Of a DNA stretch of 34,665 nucleotides, positions 32,913-34,665 are shown piece by piece. The notes under the pieces are model-generated. The model did not search any database and was not told the DNA's origin. It saw only the letters and a program-made list of their open reading frames with translations. The number at the start of each line of letters is the position of its first letter. Position 1 is the first letter of the stretch. The translations under genes were made by a program, and so were the position numbers. This stretch comes from Candidatus Eiseniibacteriota bacterium (GTDB taxonomy: Bacteria; Eisenbacteria; RBG-16-71-46), in assembly GCA_025360715.1 (NCBI GenBank), contig JANYBS010000141.1:1-34665 (forward strand). Reading direction: 5' to 3'.

Positions 32913-34214
32913 ATGACACACAAGAAGAAGCTCGCGATCCTCGTCGGTGGTGGCCCCGCGCCCGGCATCAATGCCGTGATCGGCGCAGCCACGATCCGCG
33001 CCGCGGTCGAGGGTATCGAAGTCGTCGGCATCAAGGATGGTTTCGAGTGGCTCATGAAGGGCGAAGTGGATCATGTGGAACCGCTCACGATCGAGCGCGT
33101 GAGCCGCATCCACTTCCGCGGCGGCTCGCACATCGGTATCGCGCGCGCGAATCCCACGACGAAGAAGGAATACCTCGAGAACACGATCATCTCGCTGCTG
33201 CGCATGGACGTGACCGATCTGATCACCATCGGTGGTGACGATACGGCGTTCAGCGCGCTCAGCCTGGATCAGCACTCCGAGGGCCGCATCCACGTCGTGC
33301 ACGTGCCCAAGTCGATCGACAACGACCTCGACCTGCCGGCTCACGTGGACACGTTCGGCTTCCAGACCGCGCGTCACGTGGGCGTGGAGATCGTGAAGAA
33401 CCTGCTCGTCGACGCCAAGACCACCTCGCGCTGGTACTTCGTGATCGCGATGGGCCGCAAGGCCGGCCATCTCGCGCTCGGCATGGGCAAGGCCGCCGGC
33501 GCCACGGTCACCCTGATCACCGAAGAGTTCAGCAAGCGCCCGCTCAAGCTCAAGACGCTCGTCGACACGCTCGTGGGCAGCATCATCAAGCGCCTCAACG
33601 ACGGCCGGCGTGATGGCGTGGCGGTGATCGCAGAAGGCGTCGTGCTCGATCTGGACCCCGCGGACCTTGCGGGCCTGGCCGAGACCGAGCGGGACGACCA
33701 CGGCCACCTGCGCATCGCCGAAGTGAACATCGGCGAGATCCTCAAGCACGCGGTCGAGAAGCGCCTGAAAGAACTGGGCATCAAGAGCACGATCGTCGCC
33801 AAGAACATCGGCTACGAACTGCGCTGCGCCGATCCCATCGCCTACGATATGGAGTACTCGCGCGACTTGGGCTACTGCGCTGCCAAGTTCCTGCTGCAAG
33901 GCGGCCACGGCGCGCTGGTGACCATGCAGAGCGGTCACTTCGTGCCCATCCCCTTCGCCCAGCTCGTGGACCCCGACACCGGCCGCACCCGCGTGCGTCT
34001 GGTGGATACGGCGAGTGCGCGCTACGCGATCGCGCGGCGTTACATGATCCGCCTGCGCCGCGACGACTTCGAGGACGCGCACGAGACCGCCAAGTTCGCG
34101 GCCACTGTGAATCTCTCGTTACAGGAGTTCCGCGAGCAGTTCCAGTACCTGGTCGAGGACGAACCGCCGGCATTCCATCTCGATGACCCGGCGCTTGACC
34201 TGGCAAAGGGCTAG
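32913..34214 (+). CDS. pfp: 6-phosphofructokinase, pyrophosphate-dependent type
   Basis: The protein has 433 residues. It phosphorylates fructose 6-phosphate in glycolysis, using PPi if the signature is read correctly: GGDD at 107-110 (ATP enzymes have GGDG) and K133 in VPKSIDND (132-138), the pair of residues that favours pyrophosphate. The catalytic Asp is in SIDND and the sugar-phosphate site is MGRKAGHLAL (from 180). Length and order fit the long PFK class. ATG 32913 follows AAGGGA by five bases. A PPi enzyme works reversibly and saves ATP, and would therefore serve both glycolysis and gluconeogenesis. The gene is preceded by its own promoter and closed by a terminator; it has no glycolytic neighbours in the window. 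The cofactor call is an inference from two residues. Confidence 0.9.
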   Translation: MTHKKKLAILVGGGPAPGINAVIGAATIRAAVEGIEVVGIKDGFEWLMKGEVDHVEPLTIERVSRIHFRGGSHIGIARANPTTKKEYLENTIISLLRMDVTDLITIGGDDTAFSALSLDQHSEGRIHVVHVPKSIDNDLDLPAHVDTFGFQTARHVGVEIVKNLLVDAKTTSRWYFVIAMGRKAGHLALGMGKAAGATVTLITEEFSKRPLKLKTLVDTLVGSIIKRLNDGRRDGVAVIAEGVVLDLDPADLAGLAETERDDHGHLRIAEVNIGEILKHAVEKRLKELGIKSTIVAKNIGYELRCADPIAYDMEYSRDLGYCAAKFLLQGGHGALVTMQSGHFVPIPFAQLVDPDTGRTRVRLVDTASARYAIARRYMIRLRRDDFEDAHETAKFAATVNLSLQEFREQFQYLVEDEPPAFHLDDPALDLAKG

Positions 34215-34235
34215 CCCATCCCCACCGTGGCACCA

Positions 34236-34270
34236 CGAAGGCGAGGCGCGTGACCGGCGCCTCGCCTTCG
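34236..34270. terminator. Bidirectional hairpin between pfp and the MFS gene
   Basis: A perfect 14-bp stem (CGAAGGCGAGGCGC and its reverse complement) with a seven-base loop lies 21 bases after the phosphofructokinase stop and four bases after the MFS stop on the other strand. It can serve both convergent genes. Confidence 0.8.
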
Positions 34271-34274
34271 CGCA

Positions 34275-34665
34275 TCAGGCCGTTGGCGGCGTCGCGGGAT
34301 CGCGCCGGTAATGACGCAACTCGGGCGTGCGCCACGCCACATACGCGTTGGCGATGATGCAGCCTAGGCCGCCGGTGACCACGCTCACGGGCGCGCTCCA
34401 CATGTTGGCGACGAGTCCGGCCTCGAGCTCGCCGAGCTGCGGGCCGCCCATGAAGAAGATCATGTTCACGCTCGTCATGCGACCGCGCATGGCATCGGGT
34501 GTGTGCAGCTGACGAACGATGTTGCGGATCACCATGCTCACGGTATCCGCGGCCCCAGTCACTGCCAGACAGGCGAATGTGACCGCGAAGTTGCGCGAGA
34601 AGCCAAAGGCCACCGTGGCAAGTCCGTACACCACGACCGCCCAGAGCAGCACGGGGCCGCGCTTA
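34275..34665 (-). CDS. MFS transporter, C-terminal part (5' end outside window)
   Basis: The visible 129 codons encode the last membrane segments of a major-facilitator protein: VVVYGLATVAFGFSRNFAVT, then the loop VSMVIRNIVRQLHTPDAMRG with the conserved TPDAMRGRM of the MFS_3/EntS-like group, then FFMGGPQLGELEAG and a final helix (VSVVTGGLGCIIANAYVAW). The polar tail is RTPELRHYRR. The frame is open to the window edge, so the start and the substrate site are not visible. It probably exports small molecules, as enterobactin-exporter-like members do, but the substrate is unknown. It is convergent with pfp and shares the hairpin terminator. Confidence 0.85.
   Translation of the reverse strand, partial: KRGPVLLWAVVVYGLATVAFGFSRNFAVTFACLAVTGAADTVSMVIRNIVRQLHTPDAMRGRMTSVNMIFFMGGPQLGELEAGLVANMWSAPVSVVTGGLGCIIANAYVAWRTPELRHYRRDPATPPTA

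Noticed and set aside
32688-34082. Upstream extension of the lipoprotein frame by about 460 codons
   Set aside because: It is antisense to phosphofructokinase, and the lipoprotein signal with a good ribosome site starts at 32687.
1-34665. Genome-wide recoding of TAG as a sense codon, suggested by in-frame TAG at 519, 1023 and 8212
   Set aside because: At least seven intact genes end at TAG at the expected family length (M36 peptidase, GT-C-like, kinase at 17775, GspH-like, PilW-like, lamin-tail, phosphofructokinase), some followed by terminators.
1-34665. tRNA, rRNA, CRISPR array, insertion sequence or integrase
   Set aside because: No repeat array, transposase motif or RNA-like fold was found while reading both strands.

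Overview
The window is high-GC DNA from what looks like an uncultured Gram-negative bacterium of the FCB/Eisenbacteria-Gemmatimonadota type. This assignment is an inference. It rests on three exported proteins ending in FlgD-Ig-like, sorting-type C-terminal modules, on Ser/Thr kinases fused to TolB-like or STAND modules, on a lipoprotein with a clear lipobox, and on a type IV pilus gene set. No rRNA, tRNA, CRISPR array or insertion sequence is visible. Most of the window is ordinary chromosomal coding DNA with short gaps.

Left part (1-10.4 kb). Two decayed or interrupted exported-protein genes (a cohesin-like gene and an orphan FlgD-like tail) lie on the minus strand. They are followed by a YceH-family gene (+), an amt/cysteine-synthase pair with ATGA overlap (-), a 1277-residue M36 (fungalysin) metallopeptidase (-) with its own promoter and terminator, and tex (+). 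tex is preceded by a perfect Shine-Dalgarno and a 10-codon leader frame closed by an in-frame TAG.

Centre (10.4-24 kb). An envelope-glycan cluster has a GT-C-like membrane protein (-) divergent from an overlapping operon of a large unknown membrane protein, a GtrB/DPMS-type GT2 and a zinc-ribbon methyltransferase. A signalling block follows: a Ser/Thr kinase with a TolB-like C-terminus (+), a single-domain response regulator (-), a CHRD-domain exported protein (-), a kinase-STAND-TPR protein (-), a two-pore-helix K+ channel (-) and a dual-specificity phosphatase (-). The last three are arranged phosphatase, channel, kinase in transcription order.

Right part (24-34.7 kb). A minor-pilin operon (GspH/FimT-like, PilV-like, PilW-like, PilX-like) ends at a 19-bp hairpin terminator. 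Its PilW member is the most striking gene of the window: a type III prepilin N-terminus fused to three SdrD-B-like modules and seven FG-GAP-like repeats, probably a seven-bladed propeller, which would make it a pilus-tip adhesin built on a minor pilin. After it come an exported lamin-tail-domain protein starting at TTG, an outer-membrane-type lipoprotein (-), a pyrophosphate-type phosphofructokinase with a promoter/operator, and the C-terminal part of an MFS transporter cut by the window edge.

All coordinates include the stop codon. Family calls come from motifs read by eye; no database search was run.
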